Shown here: one piece after another, positions 48,842-57,895 of the stretch | Layout of the letters: every line of letters begins with the position of its first letter | How positions within the stretch are numbered: the first letter of the stretch is position 1 | Origin: CAVXHQ01 sp963789535 | GTDB taxonomy: Bacteria; Pseudomonadota; Alphaproteobacteria; Rhodobacterales; Rhodobacteraceae | Direction: 5' to 3' | DNA length: 64,000 nt | Assembly (NCBI GenBank): GCA_963789535.1 | Contig: CAWBKU010000003.1 | Span: forward strand, 124,001-188,000 | Position numbers and translations under genes: made by a program | Notes under the pieces: generated by a model | What the model saw: only the letters and a program-made list of their open reading frames with translations | Database searches by the model: none | What the model was told of the DNA's origin: nothing

Positions 48842-49992
48842 CAGTTGGCTCCTGCGGGCAGCATCAGGACGATGCTGCGGTCGTCATGCTCGCCGGGCAC
48901 GCGGAAATGCAGCCAGTCGCAGAGTGCGGCGGCGGGATCCGGGGTGGCGAGGCATGGCGCGATCTCCTCCCTCCAGAGCGTCGACCAATGCGCCGGGTCC
49001 GCCTCGGCCTGCGCCGTCGGGAACCGGGCGTCCGAGACGCCGTCGGTCATCAGGCAGAACGCGGTGAAGGCATCGGGCCGGGCGAGGAAGAGGCGGGCGT
49101 CGCAGGCGGCGGCATCGTCGAGCAGGTCGCGCCGCAGGAACCGCGTCTGGCCCGCGTAGTCGCCGGTGTCGGCGGCGATCATGACCTGCACAGTGCCCGC
49201 CTCGGCGTTCCAGAGGGCGGCAAGGCCATCGCCGATCGAGAAACTGGCGCAGAGCCAGCCCGCCTCGGTCCGCCGCGCCACGCCGATGATCAGGGTCGTG
49301 GCAAAGTCCTCGGGCGGCGCTTCGTGGTGCCCTGCACTTTCGTCGATGGCGTCGGTGGCGGCCCGCGCGGCATCGCACATCGCCGTCAGAAGGGTCGCCC
49401 GCATCTCTGGTGCCGCGACGTCGACGCGGGCAAGGGCCTTGGGCAACGTGTCCAGAACCGCGGCGACCGCCAGCCGCGACCCCTCGCGCGAGAGGGACGC
49501 ACTGCCCGCGCCATCCGCCGTCACGCCGACGTGCCAGCCCGTTCCGGCATCGTGGGCGATACCCGCATCGTCGTCGCGGAACGCCCCGGTGTTGGCATGT
49601 TTGCGGCCCCGACGGCTCGCCATCAGCAGGGTCAGGTCGTCCGCGACCGTGTTCGACGCCAGATCGGGCTTGGAAAAGGCCGCGGCCGGGTCACTGGGGA
49701 TGTCCTGCCAGAGGCTGAACGGATCGGGTGAGATCGGCAGGTCGACGGTGACGACGGCCCGGGTCATGCGCCAGTGGCCGGCAATGCGCAACCGGAATGT
49801 GCCGGGGCGCACCGGCATCCCGGCGAACATGGCGTTCTGCGGATCGAAGACGAGGCCCGTTTCCGCAAGCCCGTCGACGGTCGCCTCGGGGTCGATTTCG
49901 AAGTGATCGGGTAATTCGAGCGTCGCCGCATAGGGTGCGCCCATCCGGGCCGCCCGGCTCAGATGCCCGCGCAATTCGCGCAAGGGCGTCAT
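48841..49992 (-). CDS. PP2C-type protein phosphatase (TerY-P triad)
   Basis: 383 residues. PP2C motifs: VTADGAGSASLSREGSRLA (~170-190), FATTLIIGV, FSIGDGLAALW, CLMTDGVSD and EHDDRSIVLML, i.e. the metal-binding Asp residues in order. The N-terminal ~140 residues have no clear assignment. Its ATG overlaps the TerY stop (ATGA at 49989-49992). Expected to reverse phosphorylation by the kinase encoded next. Confidence 0.9.
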   Translation of the reverse strand: MTPLRELRGHLSRAARMGAPYAATLELPDHFEIDPEATVDGLAETGLVFDPQNAMFAGMPVRPGTFRLRIAGHWRMTRAVVTVDLPISPDPFSLWQDIPSDPAAAFSKPDLASNTVADDLTLLMASRRGRKHANTGAFRDDDAGIAHDAGTGWHVGVTADGAGSASLSREGSRLAVAAVLDTLPKALARVDVAAPEMRATLLTAMCDAARAATDAIDESAGHHEAPPEDFATTLIIGVARRTEAGWLCASFSIGDGLAALWNAEAGTVQVMIAADTGDYAGQTRFLRRDLLDDAAACDARLFLARPDAFTAFCLMTDGVSDARFPTAQAEADPAHWSTLWREEIAPCLATPDPAAALCDWLHFRVPGEHDDRSIVLMLPAGAN

Positions 49993-51035
49993 CCGGCGTT
50001 GCGCGAGATGTCGAACTCCGCGCCCGCCGCCGCCTGCACATAGTTGCCTTCGCGGCCGCACCACGGACAGATGGCGAGGCCCTCGCCGTCGATGCAGTGC
50101 AGACGCCCGCACTGGCAACTGACCATGCCGATCCGGCTGCCGCAGTGCGGGCACCCCGGGGCACCCGCCAGATCGGCGGTGCTCACCCGACCGACGGGCG
50201 CGCCATCGCCGACCGAGAGGTCGAAATAGCTTTGTTTCAGTGCGACGGTCTGGCGCAGAACATAGCGCCGCCCGGTATCCTCGCCCCGGTTGCCGCGTCC
50301 CTGCTCGAACCGCATGAGATAGGGCGCCTCGGAATGCTGGCAGCGTGCGACGAAGACCGCCAGACGGTCGTCGATGCCGCCCGCTTCGGTCGCATCCTCG
50401 AGGCGCCGCGCGCCCTCGGGCATGGATTTGCTCAGGTCGATGCCGCCCGGTGCGGCGGGCTCGTTCACCGAGCGGCTCTGCACCGCGATCGACTGGCTTA
50501 TCCAGTTGAAGAAGCGTTTGAAACTGTCGGGCGAGGCGTCCGACAGGACGATCACGTCCGGGGTCAGGCGCCGCAGCAGCGCGTGGTCCGCGCCTCCGCC
50601 GATCGACACGGCGACGAGTTGCGCGCGGGCGGCATAGTCCCTGGTCCAGCGCGCCATCGCGTCGTCGGGGCGATCCGTCGGATAGCCGTCGGTCATCAGG
50701 AACACGATGGGTTTCCAGTCGCCCTTGCGCGTCGCCGTGCCGCGCACGACCTGGGTGTCGATCTCGTCCATGAGTTCCGTCAGCGCCGCCCCCAGCGAGG
50801 TGCCGCCGCCGATCGGCAATTCGGGCGGATAGAAGTGCGCGAGTTCCATCATCGGTGTCAAAACCTTCGCGCGGCCCGCGAACACGATGAGAGAGACCTG
50901 CGCGGTCTCGAGGGCCTGCGGATCGGCGCGCAGCGTGCGGATGATGTCCGAGAGGCCCGCCGTCACGATCTCATGCGCCGGACCGGCCATCGATTCCGAT
51001 ACGTCGATGACGAAGAAGACGGGGAGTTTGCGCAT
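49989..51035 (-). CDS. TerY-like VWA protein with C-terminal zinc ribbon
   Basis: 348 residues. The MIDAS motif DVSES is at residues 11-15; IPGGGTSLGA-type Thr lies in LPIGGGTSLGAAL and the second Asp in FLMTDGYPTDRP. The C-terminal ~45 residues carry four Cys pairs (CPHCGSRIGMVSCQCGRLHC and ICPWCGREG) predicted to bind zinc. VWA proteins of the TerY class are cytoplasmic, metal-binding scaffolds of the phosphorylation triad. Start ATG 51035 is clear. Confidence 0.9.
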   Translation of the reverse strand: MRKLPVFFVIDVSESMAGPAHEIVTAGLSDIIRTLRADPQALETAQVSLIVFAGRAKVLTPMMELAHFYPPELPIGGGTSLGAALTELMDEIDTQVVRGTATRKGDWKPIVFLMTDGYPTDRPDDAMARWTRDYAARAQLVAVSIGGGADHALLRRLTPDVIVLSDASPDSFKRFFNWISQSIAVQSRSVNEPAAPGGIDLSKSMPEGARRLEDATEAGGIDDRLAVFVARCQHSEAPYLMRFEQGRGNRGEDTGRRYVLRQTVALKQSYFDLSVGDGAPVGRVSTADLAGAPGCPHCGSRIGMVSCQCGRLHCIDGEGLAICPWCGREGNYVQAAAGAEFDISRNAG

Positions 51036-51055
51036 ATGTGCCTCGGATGGGGCGG

Positions 51056-51694
51056 TCAGATGACCAGTTTGATCTCTTCGGGGGGCGGCGGCAGGGCGGG
51101 GGCGGGGGCGCCGGTGCCCTGGCTGCGCGAGCCGGAGGAGACCACCTCGGAGACCCAGGCGAAGAACTGAGAAAAGCCGGCGCCGTCGAGCGTATCGAGG
51201 AGGGCGACGTGATTGCAGAACCGTTGCAGGGCAGTGCGCTCGGCCTTGGGCCCGGCAGCGCAACCGACGATGTTGGCGAATCCGATGCTGCCGATCCGGC
51301 CGCAGGCGGCCTCGAACTCGGCAGTGTCGGACGGCTTGCCGTCGGTCATCACGAAGAGGAGCGGTGCCCAGTCGCCCTTCTGGTCGGCCGATGCCTTGTG
51401 CACCTCACCCGGCACGCGCGCGATGAGGGTGTTGAGCGCCTCGCCCAGATGCGTCGGCCCGGACTGCGGCGTGGTGATCGGCCGCAGCACGAAGCCGTCG
51501 AGCGGGGTCAGCGGGCTTACCACACTCACCTCGCGGTCGAAGGTGATGACGGACAGGTGCACGTTCTCGAGGGCGTGGGGGTCCGAACGCAGGGTCGCGA
51601 TCATCGTTTGCAGGCCGTTGTTCACGGCCTCGATCGGCTCGCCCCGCATGGAGCCCGAGGTGTCGATGAGGAGATAGACGGGAAGTCTGCGCAT
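51056..51694 (-). CDS. TerY-like VWA protein, short
   Basis: 212 residues, single VWA domain. MIDAS DTSGS at 11-15, Thr in PITTPQSGPTHLGEALN, Asp in FVMTDGKPSDTAE. A Pro-rich C-terminus (PAPALPPPPEEIKLVI). It is a paralogue of the zinc-ribbon VWA protein encoded 20 nt downstream, both following TerD genes, so all probably share one transcript. Confidence 0.92.
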   Translation of the reverse strand: MRRLPVYLLIDTSGSMRGEPIEAVNNGLQTMIATLRSDPHALENVHLSVITFDREVSVVSPLTPLDGFVLRPITTPQSGPTHLGEALNTLIARVPGEVHKASADQKGDWAPLLFVMTDGKPSDTAEFEAACGRIGSIGFANIVGCAAGPKAERTALQRFCNHVALLDTLDGAGFSQFFAWVSEVVSSGSRSQGTGAPAPALPPPPEEIKLVI

Positions 51695-51748
51695 GTCGGC
51701 ACCTTCGCGGGCAAATGGGGCGGCGCCATGGCCGCCCCGGGGTATCGT

Positions 51749-52327
51749 TCAGCCCAGATTGATGCCGTGCTCTTTCGCCAGCGCCGCAAGGCCCCCGGCA
51801 AAGCCCTGACCGACGGCCTTGAACTTCCACTCTTCGCCATGGCGATAGACCTCGCCGAAGATCAGGGCGGTTTCGGTCGAGAAATCCTCAGACAGGTCGT
51901 AGCGCGCGAGTTCCGCGCCGCCGGCCTGATTGCAGACCCGCATGAAGGCGTTCTGGACCTGACCGAAACTCTGTTTGCGGGCCTCGCCGTCATGGATCGT
52001 GACCGCGAACACCAGACGCTTGGCGTCCGCGGGCACGCCGGCGAGGTTGATCTTGACCTGTTCGTCGTCGCCCTCACCCTCGCCGGTGCGGTTGTCGCCG
52101 GTGTGCTCGATGCTGCCGTCCGAGGACTTGGCATTATTGTAGAAGATGAAATCGGCGTCCGAGCGGACCTTGCCGTTCTCGCCGAGGATGAAGACCGACG
52201 CGTCGAGGTCGAAATCGGTGCCGTCCGTCGCGCGCACGTCCCAGCCGAGACCGGCGATGATCGCGGTGAGGCCGGGGGCCTCTTTGGTGAGCGAGACGTT
52301 GCCGCCTTTGGAAAGGGAAACTGCCAT
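51749..52327 (-). CDS. terD: TerD family protein
   Basis: 192-residue TerD-fold protein (Ca2+-binding in studied members). It has DFDLDASVFIL, DADFIFYNN, SIEHTGDNRTGEGEGDDEQ (the conserved acidic Ca2+ loop), and EWKFKAVGQGFAGGLAAL at the C-terminus. Cytoplasmic, no signal. GGAG precedes ATG. First of two near-identical paralogues separated by 38 nt. Confidence 0.95.
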   Translation of the reverse strand: MAVSLSKGGNVSLTKEAPGLTAIIAGLGWDVRATDGTDFDLDASVFILGENGKVRSDADFIFYNNAKSSDGSIEHTGDNRTGEGEGDDEQVKINLAGVPADAKRLVFAVTIHDGEARKQSFGQVQNAFMRVCNQAGGAELARYDLSEDFSTETALIFGEVYRHGEEWKFKAVGQGFAGGLAALAKEHGINLG

Positions 52328-52365
52328 GATATTCTCCAGTTATGGGGTGGTGCTAAGGTGATGGA

Positions 52366-52944
52366 TCAAGAAGCGGAAAGGCCGTATTGCGTGGCCATGG
52401 CGCCGAGGCCACCGGCATATCCCTGACCGACTGCCTTGAACTTCCACTCGCCCGAGTTGCGGTAGATCTCGCCGAACACCATCGCGGTTTCGGTCGAGTA
52501 GTCCTCGGAGAGGTCGTAGCGCACGATCTCGGCGCCGCTGTCCTCGTTCACGATGCGGATGAAGGCGTTGGCGACCTGGCCAAAGCTCTGGTTGCGGGCG
52601 GTCGCGTCGTGAATCGTGACGGTGATCGCGATCTTGTCGACGTCGGCGGCGATCTTGGACAGGTCGACCTTGACCTGTTCGTCGTCGCCGTCACCCTCGC
52701 CGGTGCGGTTGTCGCCGGTGTGGGTGATGCTGCCGTCGGCGGCCTTCATGTTGTTGTAGAAGATGAAATCGGCATCGGTGCGGCATTTGCCGGCCGCGTT
52801 GAGTAGGAAAGCGCTCGCATCGAGGTCGAAGTCCTGACCGTCGGTGCCGCGCTCGTCCCAGCCGAGACCCACGACCATGCGCACAAGGCTCGGGTCGGTC
52901 TTGCTCAGGCTGATATTGCCGCCCTTGTTGAGACTGATTGCCAT
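52366..52944 (-). CDS. terE: TerD family protein (TerE-like)
   Basis: 192 residues, closely similar to the TerD at 51749. DFDLDASAFLL, DADFIFYNNMKAADG, HTGDNRTGEGDGDDEQVKV and EWKFKAVGQGYAGGLGAM. All acidic ligands of the Ca2+ loop are kept. TerD/TerE naming is by convention and not sure. The CaCA antiporter gene lies 33 nt upstream. Confidence 0.93.
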   Translation of the reverse strand: MAISLNKGGNISLSKTDPSLVRMVVGLGWDERGTDGQDFDLDASAFLLNAAGKCRTDADFIFYNNMKAADGSITHTGDNRTGEGDGDDEQVKVDLSKIAADVDKIAITVTIHDATARNQSFGQVANAFIRIVNEDSGAEIVRYDLSEDYSTETAMVFGEIYRNSGEWKFKAVGQGYAGGLGAMATQYGLSAS

Positions 52945-52977
52945 TTTCGTTCTCCGTTATTGCAGATTGGTTCGGGT

Positions 52978-53958
52978 TCAGGCCGTCAGCATGCCACTGA
53001 ATTGATAGAGCGTGAAGACGACATAGGCACCGAGGAAGGCGATGCCGATCGGCTTGGTGAGTTTCACCCCGGCCATGAGCATCGCGGCAAAGCCGACAGA
53101 GACCGCGACCATGAACCACATGTCGAAATCGGCGATGACCGGATCCACGACCAGTGGTTTGGCGATGGCGGTAAGGCCGACGATGGACAGGATGTTGAAC
53201 ACGTTGCTGCCGATGATGTTGCCGAACATCATGTCCGTCTCACGCTTGAAGGCGGCAGCGATCGACGCGGTCAGTTCGGGCAGCGAGGTGCCGATGGCGA
53301 CGGCGGTGAGGCCGATCACCGCCTCGGGGACGCCGATCACGCCGCCGATGGTGACGGCGCCACGCACCAGCAGTTCCGATCCGAAAGCGAGGGCCGCGAT
53401 GCCCGCCAGCACCAGCAGGACCGCCATGCCCATGGTCATGTCGACCTCCTCGATCTCGGAGGTGTCGATCTCGTTGTTGCGGTACTGCCAGATGACGAAG
53501 GCGACGAGAAAGGCGAACATGCCGAGGCCCATCCACAGCGTGAACACACCGTAGAGCATACCCGCGACGAGGATCACCGTTGCGATGAGCATCATCACGA
53601 TATCCTTCATCACCTCGGCCGGCTTGACCGTCAGCGTGGTGATGAGCGCCGCGGCACCCAGCACCAGCAGGACGTTGGCGATGTTGGACCCGACGATGTT
53701 GCCGAGCGATATGCCCGGAAAGCCGGTGAGGTTGGCGTTCACAGAGGTGAACAGCTCCGGCACGCTCGTGCCGAAGGCGATGATCGTGGCGCCGATGAAC
53801 AGCTTGGACAGCTTTGCCCGTTCTGCAATCGCGACGGCGGCGTCGATCGCCCAGTTCCCCCCGAGCACGAGGAGCCAGATGCCCGCGATGATTGCGCCGA
53901 GCGACAGCATGCCGACGTCGAAAGCCGTGAATTCGAGCATTTTGGGCGCTATCTCCAT
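52978..53958 (-). CDS. CaCA-type calcium/sodium antiporter
   Basis: 326 residues with ~10 transmembrane segments and the two inverted alpha repeats: GTSVPELFTSVNAN with GNIVGSNIANVLLVLG in the first, and AIGTSLPELTASIAAA with GNIIGSNVFNILSIVG in the second. The pattern is of the K+-dependent/independent Na+/Ca2+ exchanger (YrbG-like) family; substrate is inferred. It lies inside the TerD cluster in the slot where TerC, another membrane protein, is usual. Start 53958 or the in-frame ATG 53940; weak ribosome sites for both. Confidence 0.9.
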   Translation of the reverse strand: MEIAPKMLEFTAFDVGMLSLGAIIAGIWLLVLGGNWAIDAAVAIAERAKLSKLFIGATIIAFGTSVPELFTSVNANLTGFPGISLGNIVGSNIANVLLVLGAAALITTLTVKPAEVMKDIVMMLIATVILVAGMLYGVFTLWMGLGMFAFLVAFVIWQYRNNEIDTSEIEEVDMTMGMAVLLVLAGIAALAFGSELLVRGAVTIGGVIGVPEAVIGLTAVAIGTSLPELTASIAAAFKRETDMMFGNIIGSNVFNILSIVGLTAIAKPLVVDPVIADFDMWFMVAVSVGFAAMLMAGVKLTKPIGIAFLGAYVVFTLYQFSGMLTA

Positions 53959-54031
53959 GTTTCCGGCCGCCGCGTCCCTGTAGGGGGGCAGGCCGGATCG
54001 AGGTTTCAGGGATTGCCTTGAGGATGTGCGA

Positions 54032-54481
54032 TCAGAGGTCGAATTCGGCCGGATCGAGGCCCAGTTCCTTGCAGATCGACACCACGGCGGCCTTCTCGTC
54101 GGCGTCGAAATCGCCGTCGGCGGCCCCGATGGCGCAGCAGACCCGGACCAGAAGGCGGTCCGCACCGTCCTTGCCCTTGATCTTGGCGATCTTGCGCAGG
54201 GCCTCGCCCTTGCCGATGGTGGCGTCGAACTCGAACTTTGCCGTGGTCTCGGTGAACGAGGCGATCACGTCCTCCATCCTGAACACCTTCAGCTCGTCGG
54301 ACGACTGCATATAGCCGACCATCTTCTGCTTTTCCTCGCTCGACACCGTGCCGTCGGCGGCGGCGACGATCGCGCAGCCGGCGACGACGGCCTCCATGAA
54401 GTCGCGATTCTTGAACTTCGTCATCTCGTCGGCCATCTTCTTGCGGGCCGCGGCGGTGTTCGTCTTGAGCCAGTTCATCAT
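54032..54481 (-). CDS. terB: TerB family protein
   Basis: 149-residue helical TerB-fold protein. Two acidic, presumably metal-binding segments: CAIVAAADGTVSSEEKQKM (~35-53) and CAIGAADGDFDADEKAAVV (~120-138). Family members have been linked to membrane-associated Ter complexes. AGGGGAA precedes ATG 54481. Lies between the antiporter and the two-domain TerA gene. Confidence 0.93.
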   Translation of the reverse strand: MMNWLKTNTAAARKKMADEMTKFKNRDFMEAVVAGCAIVAAADGTVSSEEKQKMVGYMQSSDELKVFRMEDVIASFTETTAKFEFDATIGKGEALRKIAKIKGKDGADRLLVRVCCAIGAADGDFDADEKAAVVSICKELGLDPAEFDL

Positions 54482-54542
54482 GGTATCAATTCCCCTGTTC
54501 GCATCCTTCCGCCCGTTCCGGCGGATTCGCTTGGTTTCACCG

Positions 54543-55769
54543 CTATTTGCGGCCGGCCGTCCATTGCAGGTCGAAGCGAAAGTGCTTGTCCATCTCCTGC
54601 GCCCCTTTGAAGTAGAGGTTCTCGCGCGTGATTTTAAGGTTGCCGCGATCGTTTTCCAGCATCGCGACGGCACAGATGCGCTCGTTGCTGGTGCCTTCCA
54701 TGCGCACCTCGACGTCGGGGTTGCCCGGCGCAAAGAGGGTGACGACGCCGTCGGTCGCCGACCAGTTGGGCACGCCCTCGTAGATCATCGCATAGATCAG
54801 GATGCGGCGGATCTTGTCCCACTGGCCGCCGTTGATCCGCATCCACTCGCCGCCGGCAACTGCCCCCGTGCGGTCGTCGCCGGCAAGTTCGATATAGGGT
54901 GCCGACTGGTAGTTGCCGAAGTTGTTGCCAAGGGCCTGCACGCCGAACCGCTGCCCGTCGGCCAGTTCGAACAGGCAGCACAGATCGAGGTCGATGCCCT
55001 TGGGCTTGACCAGACCGCCGAGGAAACCGCTCTTCTTGGCGCTCGACTGGTTCCAGTTGAGGTTCACCGTGATCTCGCCGAGGGTGCCGCCCTTCTTCTC
55101 GAGGCTGATCGTCGGGCTGGCCTTGCTCAGCGAGACCTTGGAGAGGTTGACCGCAGGTTTCGGCGGCTCTGGCGGGGCGGCGGGGGGCGGGGGGGCCTTG
55201 GCGGCAGGGGGCGGTGTCGGCGCCGCCTTCGGGGCGGGCTCGGGGGCGGCGATGCTGACCCCGAAACTCTCGGCCAGCGGTTGCAGGCCGCCGTTGAACC
55301 CCTGACCCACGGCACGGAATTTCCAGGCGCCGTTCCGCTCATAGACCTCGCCGAGGATCATCGCCGCCTCGCCGGCACCCTTCGTCTCGAGTTTGAACGT
55401 CGCCACGTCGCTGCCGCCGCTCGACACCGCGAGCGAGAGGTCGCCGACGTCCGAAAACGGGCGCACCGACGCCGCCGTCAGAGTCGCCGTGATCGCCACC
55501 TTGTTCAGGCCCGCCGACAGACGCGCCGGATCGACGGTGAGGACCGTCTGGCCGTTGCGCGACAGGATCGGGATCTCGACGGCGCCATCGGCGGATTTGG
55601 TCTGGCCATAGAAGATCATGCCTTCGTCGCCCGTGACCTTGCCGCTCTCGGTCAGCAGGAACGCCGAGACATCGACGTCCTGGATGGCCTGGCTCAGGCC
55701 CGACCAGCGCACGGTGACGGTGATCGGTCCGGCGGGCAGGGCGGTGTTGGCGCCTTTGGTCAGTTCCAT
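54543..55769 (-). CDS. terA: Two-domain TerA-type protein
   Basis: 408 residues. The N-terminal TerD-like domain (1-170) has VDVSAFLLTESGKVTGDEGMIFYG but lacks the GDNRTGEG-DGDDE loop, reading VEIPILSRNGQTVLTV instead. A Pro/Ala linker (~175-215, PPPAAKAPPPPAAPPEPPKP) joins it to a second domain (~220-400) with DLDLCCLFEL, GDDRTGAVAGGEWMRINGG and RILIYAMIYEGVPNW, which matches TerA. The acidic loop is degenerate in both. AGAGGAGC precedes ATG. Divergence from Ca2+ binding is inferred. Confidence 0.88.
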   Translation of the reverse strand: MELTKGANTALPAGPITVTVRWSGLSQAIQDVDVSAFLLTESGKVTGDEGMIFYGQTKSADGAVEIPILSRNGQTVLTVDPARLSAGLNKVAITATLTAASVRPFSDVGDLSLAVSSGGSDVATFKLETKGAGEAAMILGEVYERNGAWKFRAVGQGFNGGLQPLAESFGVSIAAPEPAPKAAPTPPPAAKAPPPPAAPPEPPKPAVNLSKVSLSKASPTISLEKKGGTLGEITVNLNWNQSSAKKSGFLGGLVKPKGIDLDLCCLFELADGQRFGVQALGNNFGNYQSAPYIELAGDDRTGAVAGGEWMRINGGQWDKIRRILIYAMIYEGVPNWSATDGVVTLFAPGNPDVEVRMEGTSNERICAVAMLENDRGNLKITRENLYFKGAQEMDKHFRFDLQWTAGRK

Positions 55770-55833
55770 GGATGCTCCTCTGAGTTCGGGCGGGGACGCC
55801 CGGTCGGGGCGCTTTGGATCGCGACAATGTGGC

Positions 55834-56421
55834 CTAGATATGTGCGGCGGCGGCAATTGCCATGTCTTCGGCGGTGCGACCGTCGGCGGGCACGCCCACC
55901 GCCTTGAACGACCAGCCGCCGCCCGCCCGGCTGAGGACACCCATGACGACGCCGGTGTGGCGCCCCTTTTCGGTCAGGGTATAGCGGCAGAGTTCTGTAT
56001 GCGCGGTATCGTCGAGCACGCGGCAAAAGGCGTTGTCGACCGCGTCGAAGGTCTGGCCGCGAAAGGAATTGACGAGGAACACCAGATGCTGCGCCGACGC
56101 GTTCAGGGCGGCCACGTCGACCTTGATGACCTCGTCGTCGCCGTCACCCTCGCCCGTCAGGTTGTCGCCGGTGTGGTGCACCGCCCCGTCCGACGACCGC
56201 AGCTTGCGGAACCAGATCGTGTCGATCGGCGATTTCGCGCCGTCGAATACGATGCACGAGGCGTCGAGGTCGATCTCGTCGGCGCCACCGCCCATCAGGC
56301 TGCCGAAAAAGCCCTTCTTCTTCTGCACCGGATCCCAGCCGAGGCCGAAATGCAGGCGGGTGATCCCGCCGCCGGACTTTTCCAGACTGATCGTCTGGCC
56401 CTTGCTCAGTGAAATCGCCAT
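55834..56421 (-). CDS. terZ: TerD family protein (TerZ/TerX-like)
   Basis: 195 residues. EIDLDASCIVFDGAKSPID and a retained acidic loop HTGDNLTGEGDGDDEVIKVD; the FIFYNN segment is replaced by TIWFRKL, a TerZ/TerX trait. An insert GWDPVQKKKGFFGSLMGGG is seen near residue 30. First gene of the minus-strand Ter operon; a 172-nt spacer divides it from the plus-strand biosynthetic genes. Confidence 0.92.
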   Translation of the reverse strand: MAISLSKGQTISLEKSGGGITRLHFGLGWDPVQKKKGFFGSLMGGGADEIDLDASCIVFDGAKSPIDTIWFRKLRSSDGAVHHTGDNLTGEGDGDDEVIKVDVAALNASAQHLVFLVNSFRGQTFDAVDNAFCRVLDDTAHTELCRYTLTEKGRHTGVVMGVLSRAGGGWSFKAVGVPADGRTAEDMAIAAAAHI

Positions 56422-56593
56422 CGTCTTTCCCCCTGGGTCCGGTGCCGCCTGACGCGGCGTCGGCGGCCTGGATCTGATGTGTCTTTCGCCGCAGGCTACA
56501 CCCTCACGGCTCCGTTACCCCAGAGGTAGGAAGCCCACCGGGCGTGGTCAACCGGTTTCGCCGGGCATTGCGTTCTTGTGGCGGGCAGGGGGG
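56422..56593. promoter_or_regulatory. Divergent promoter region of the Ter cluster
   Basis: 172 nt between the terZ-like gene and the PRTase-TRSP gene, so it should hold promoters for both arms. The only obvious symmetry is the 8-bp palindrome AACCGGTT near 56549. I could not identify -35/-10 boxes with certainty. Confidence 0.4.
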
Positions 56594-57895
56594 ATGGTAT
56601 CGGAGGCGCGCGACCCCATCTTTGGGACGCGCCACCCCGACCGAGGACCGATGCCAGAGCCAGTGCCCGACACCGAGACCTCCGCCCCGGCGCAGATCCG
56701 CCTCTCCGCCACCCTAGGGGCGGGGCGCCTCGACGTGACGTGCGACGGCGATGCCGAGCCGCTCTTTCGCCTGGCCGAGCGCAACAACCCGCGGCGCGCG
56801 TTCCTCTTCGTCTCGACCGTCCTCGGGCGGCACATCCCGGTGGCGCCCGCCACGATGCGCGCGGCGTTCACCGCTCTGGCCGATACGGTCCCCGCCGATC
56901 TGCCCGGCCCGGTCGTGTTCACCGGCATGGCCGAAACCGCCGTGGGCCTCGGCGCGGGGGTGCACGACGCTTGGCTGACCCGGACCGGGCGCGCGGATGG
57001 CCTTTTCCTGAGCACGACACGCGCCCGGATGGGTCCAGTGCTGGCGACGTTCCGCGAGGAGCACAGCCACGCTTCGGACCATCTGGTGCACCTGCCGCAG
57101 CACGCGGCCGACGCGGACCTGCTGCGTCGCGCCCGGTCGCTGGTCATGGTCGACGACGAGGCGAGTTCGGGCGACACCTTCCGCAATCTGGCGGCCGGCC
57201 TGCTGGCGGCGGGCCTCGACGGCATCGACCATGTCCACACTGCGGTGCTGACCGACTGGTCCGGGCCGCGCGGCGACACGGTGGCGGGCGCGCGGGCCGG
57301 GATCACCGTCACGCGCGGCGCGCTGGTCCGGGGCACCTATCGCTGGACCCCCGCACCCGATGCGCCTGTGCGGCACCTGCCGGACGCCGATGTGCTGCGT
57401 CAGGGCGCCGTCGTTCCCCTGCACCGGTCCGACGATGGCCGCCGCGGCCGCTCGGTCCGGTCGCGCGTCGACACTCCCGATGCGTTGACGCAGGCTGTCG
57501 GACCTCTGCCGCAGCGCGTCCTCGTCCTCGGCACGGGCGAGCATGTCTGGGAGCCGTTCCTGATGGCCGAAGCCCTCGAAGGTGCGGGCCATTCGGTGCT
57601 CTTCGGCGCGACGACGCGCTCGCCGATCCTGCCGGGACACGGCATCCGCCGCGGCCTCACGTTCCGCGACCACGAGGGACTGGGGATCGGGAACTACCTC
57701 TACAACGTCGATCCCGGGGATTTCGACCGTATCGTCCTTTGCGTCGACACCGCCCTGCGCGCCGTCGATCCGCGCCTGATCGCGGCGCTGGGGTGCGATG
57801 TGGTCGTGGGCACCGCGTTGCATCCCCGCGACCGGGTCGCCGACGCCGACGTCGTGCCCGCCAAGGCGTTCGTCGCACCGGACGATTGTCCATGA
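56594..57895 (+). CDS. Phosphoribosyltransferase with C-terminal TRSP domain
   Basis: 433 residues. PRTase domain with PRPP-binding motif LVMVDDEASSGDTFRNLAAG (~180-200). The C-terminal region carries the diagnostic ATTRSPILPG (~340) that gave the TRSP domain its name, and FRDHEGLGIGNYLYNV. These domains (PRTase_2 plus TRSP) occur in Ter operons, where they are predicted to build a nucleoside-like compound. Start may be ATG 56651 instead of 56594; the first 19 codons look poorly conserved. Overlaps the HAD gene by ATGA. Confidence 0.85.
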   Translation: MVSEARDPIFGTRHPDRGPMPEPVPDTETSAPAQIRLSATLGAGRLDVTCDGDAEPLFRLAERNNPRRAFLFVSTVLGRHIPVAPATMRAAFTALADTVPADLPGPVVFTGMAETAVGLGAGVHDAWLTRTGRADGLFLSTTRARMGPVLATFREEHSHASDHLVHLPQHAADADLLRRARSLVMVDDEASSGDTFRNLAAGLLAAGLDGIDHVHTAVLTDWSGPRGDTVAGARAGITVTRGALVRGTYRWTPAPDAPVRHLPDADVLRQGAVVPLHRSDDGRRGRSVRSRVDTPDALTQAVGPLPQRVLVLGTGEHVWEPFLMAEALEGAGHSVLFGATTRSPILPGHGIRRGLTFRDHEGLGIGNYLYNVDPGDFDRIVLCVDTALRAVDPRLIAALGCDVVVGTALHPRDRVADADVVPAKAFVAPDDCP

